Shown one piece after another: positions 1 through 64,000 of a DNA stretch of 64,000 nt (positions within the stretch are counted from its first letter, which is position 1; each line of letters begins with the position of its first letter). Source of the DNA: Protula sp. h YS-2021 (lineage: Eukaryota; Annelida; Polychaeta; Sabellida; Serpulidae); contig OX457031.1 of NCBI GenBank assembly GCA_949752745.1, positions 49,014,162 to 49,078,161 of the forward strand, in the 5' to 3' direction. Under the pieces are notes generated by a model, which was not told the origin of the DNA, made no database searches, and saw nothing but the letters and a program-made list of their open reading frames with translations. The position numbers were made by a program, and so were the translations under genes.

Positions 1-805
1 AGGGTAATTAGCATTCAATGAAGTCATTCGTATGACGGCTTTTAAGTTGGTTAAAGAAAGGTATAGAAAATGATGTTCAAAGCATGGGTCGAAGGATTTA
101 TATAACGTCTTTGAAGATGATTGATAAAATTTGTGAAAAGGAGTGTTAAAATGGGAGTCGAATCATTTCAGGCTGACTGTATAATTTTCAACCCCAAAGA
201 TCAAGCTATCAGAAGACTGCATGCCTGTTTTCAGATCAACTATTGTTGGCCTGACTTAAGCAATCTATAGATAGCCTAAATTTTCAGGCTAACAATAGTC
301 TGGGTTTGGTCATGATCTGTAACATATATACACTGTTAAAGATATATTGCATGATGTTTAGATATGATGTTTAACAGTTTTTGCTAAATATATTGAAGTT
401 GTTGGATTTTTTGCAATAAGTTGTTGGATTTTTTATAATAAGATAAATGATATTGACAATCAATAAAAAAGCATTAAAATAAGTGCATTTTAAACCAAAT
501 ACTATCTGTAAAATAAAATTGGTATTTCTTGGTAAAAAATAAGAACATACAGCAAAATTAATAGTTAGTAAGGGAAAAGCGATTTTTCAAACAGAGTTTA
601 AGGTCTGTCACATGTATTAAATATTTTATATGAGCACTTTAGCAATTGTGTGAAAAGTGGATCCTTAGTTGTACCTTACTTATCAACAATATTGTCTATG
701 TAGATGAAAATGAAGTATGTAAACATTTGTAGAGTTTTATTTAAATATTTTTAGATATTTTTATTTGAAATACATATTTTGTTGAGATTGGTTCTTGTGT
801 TACAG
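1..805. other. Intron or 5' flank, AT-rich
   Basis: No module exon, promoter or first exon could be recognised here. The only structure is a short imperfect inverted repeat at 239-299 (listed separately). Since the exon at 806 begins in phase 1, an upstream exon must lie outside the window, so this is most likely intron. Confidence 0.5.
239..299. repeat. Short inverted repeat (hairpin)
   Basis: Arms at 239-254 (ACTATTGTTGGCCTGA) and 284-299 (TCAGGCTAACAATAGT) are complementary except at one position and flank a ~29-nt loop. It may be the remnant of a small inverted-repeat element. No function is implied. Confidence 0.6.
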
Positions 806-63750
<62,945 letters not shown>

Positions 63751-64000
63751 GTAAAAAAAAAGTTGACAGTATTTGCTAATTTATTAATATTGACGATAGC
63801 TCTGTCTGAATCACAATATAGTAATACATCTATTTCGAGGTTTGATAAATAATATCATCGCCAGATTAAAAAAAACAGTCCACTTTCCGTGCACTTGTAA
63901 AATACATTTATCTTTGAACTAATTAACCGACAATGACAACGTGTATTTATCTTATAAAAATCAGAGTTTGAACTAGTCTGTTACACTCTTCTGTGTTTCT
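63751..64000. other. Intron, window end
   Basis: No exon recognised before the edge. Confidence 0.5.

Overview
This window looks like nuclear DNA of a lophotrochozoan animal, most likely a bivalve mollusc. It is AT-rich, with small exons separated by introns of about 0.17-4 kb. It carries long (AT)n tracts, tandem repeats built around ACCTTGACC/GGTCAAGGT blocks of a type I associate with bivalve genomes, a CR1/L2-like LINE and Tc1-like transposon relics. The species call is inference.

I find one protein-coding gene, on the + strand. It fills the window and runs off the right edge, and almost certainly the left edge too. I could place 81 consecutive coding exons from 806 to 63750 with compatible phases, about 10 kb of coding sequence (roughly 3,350 residues). 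No start codon, signal peptide, stop codon or transmembrane segment was found in the continuous frame.

From 806 to 43072 there are 49 tiny exons of 105-126 bp. All are phase 1-1, and each encodes one six-cysteine module with typical spacing C-x6-C-x2-C-x10-C-x2-C-x12-C. Most modules carry an acidic DxDSNGxxE-type loop between Cys3 and Cys4 and end in G(D)GTTCVG. I do not recognise this as a standard named domain. It is loosely like furin-like or growth-factor-receptor Cys-rich repeats, and its acidic loop recalls calcium-binding DxDxDG loops.

From 43246 to 63750 the gene becomes a MUC4-like protein: SEA domain (2 exons), three EGF modules, NIDO (4 exons), AMOP-type Cys region (6 exons), VWD-type domain with a GDPH site (5 exons), MUC4-like linker and beta-rich segment (4 exons), atypical EGF pair, three DxDEC-type or related EGFs, one more calcium-binding EGF, a laminin/MEGF-like Cys module and a further EGF. 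The likely product is a very long secreted or membrane-tethered extracellular glycoprotein. The module array would be an N-terminal stalk or ligand-binding region and the SEA-NIDO-AMOP-VWD-EGF part the MUC4-like base.

The introns record turnover. There are recently duplicated module exons, at least five decayed or truncated module relics, a 17-bp minisatellite, two arrays of one ~139-bp satellite in opposite orientation, GATATC-rich MITE-like elements, a tRNA-derived SINE, a broken LINE in the VWD intron, and two Tc1-like transposase relics. Some splice donors are non-canonical: two GC donors and one apparent GA donor.
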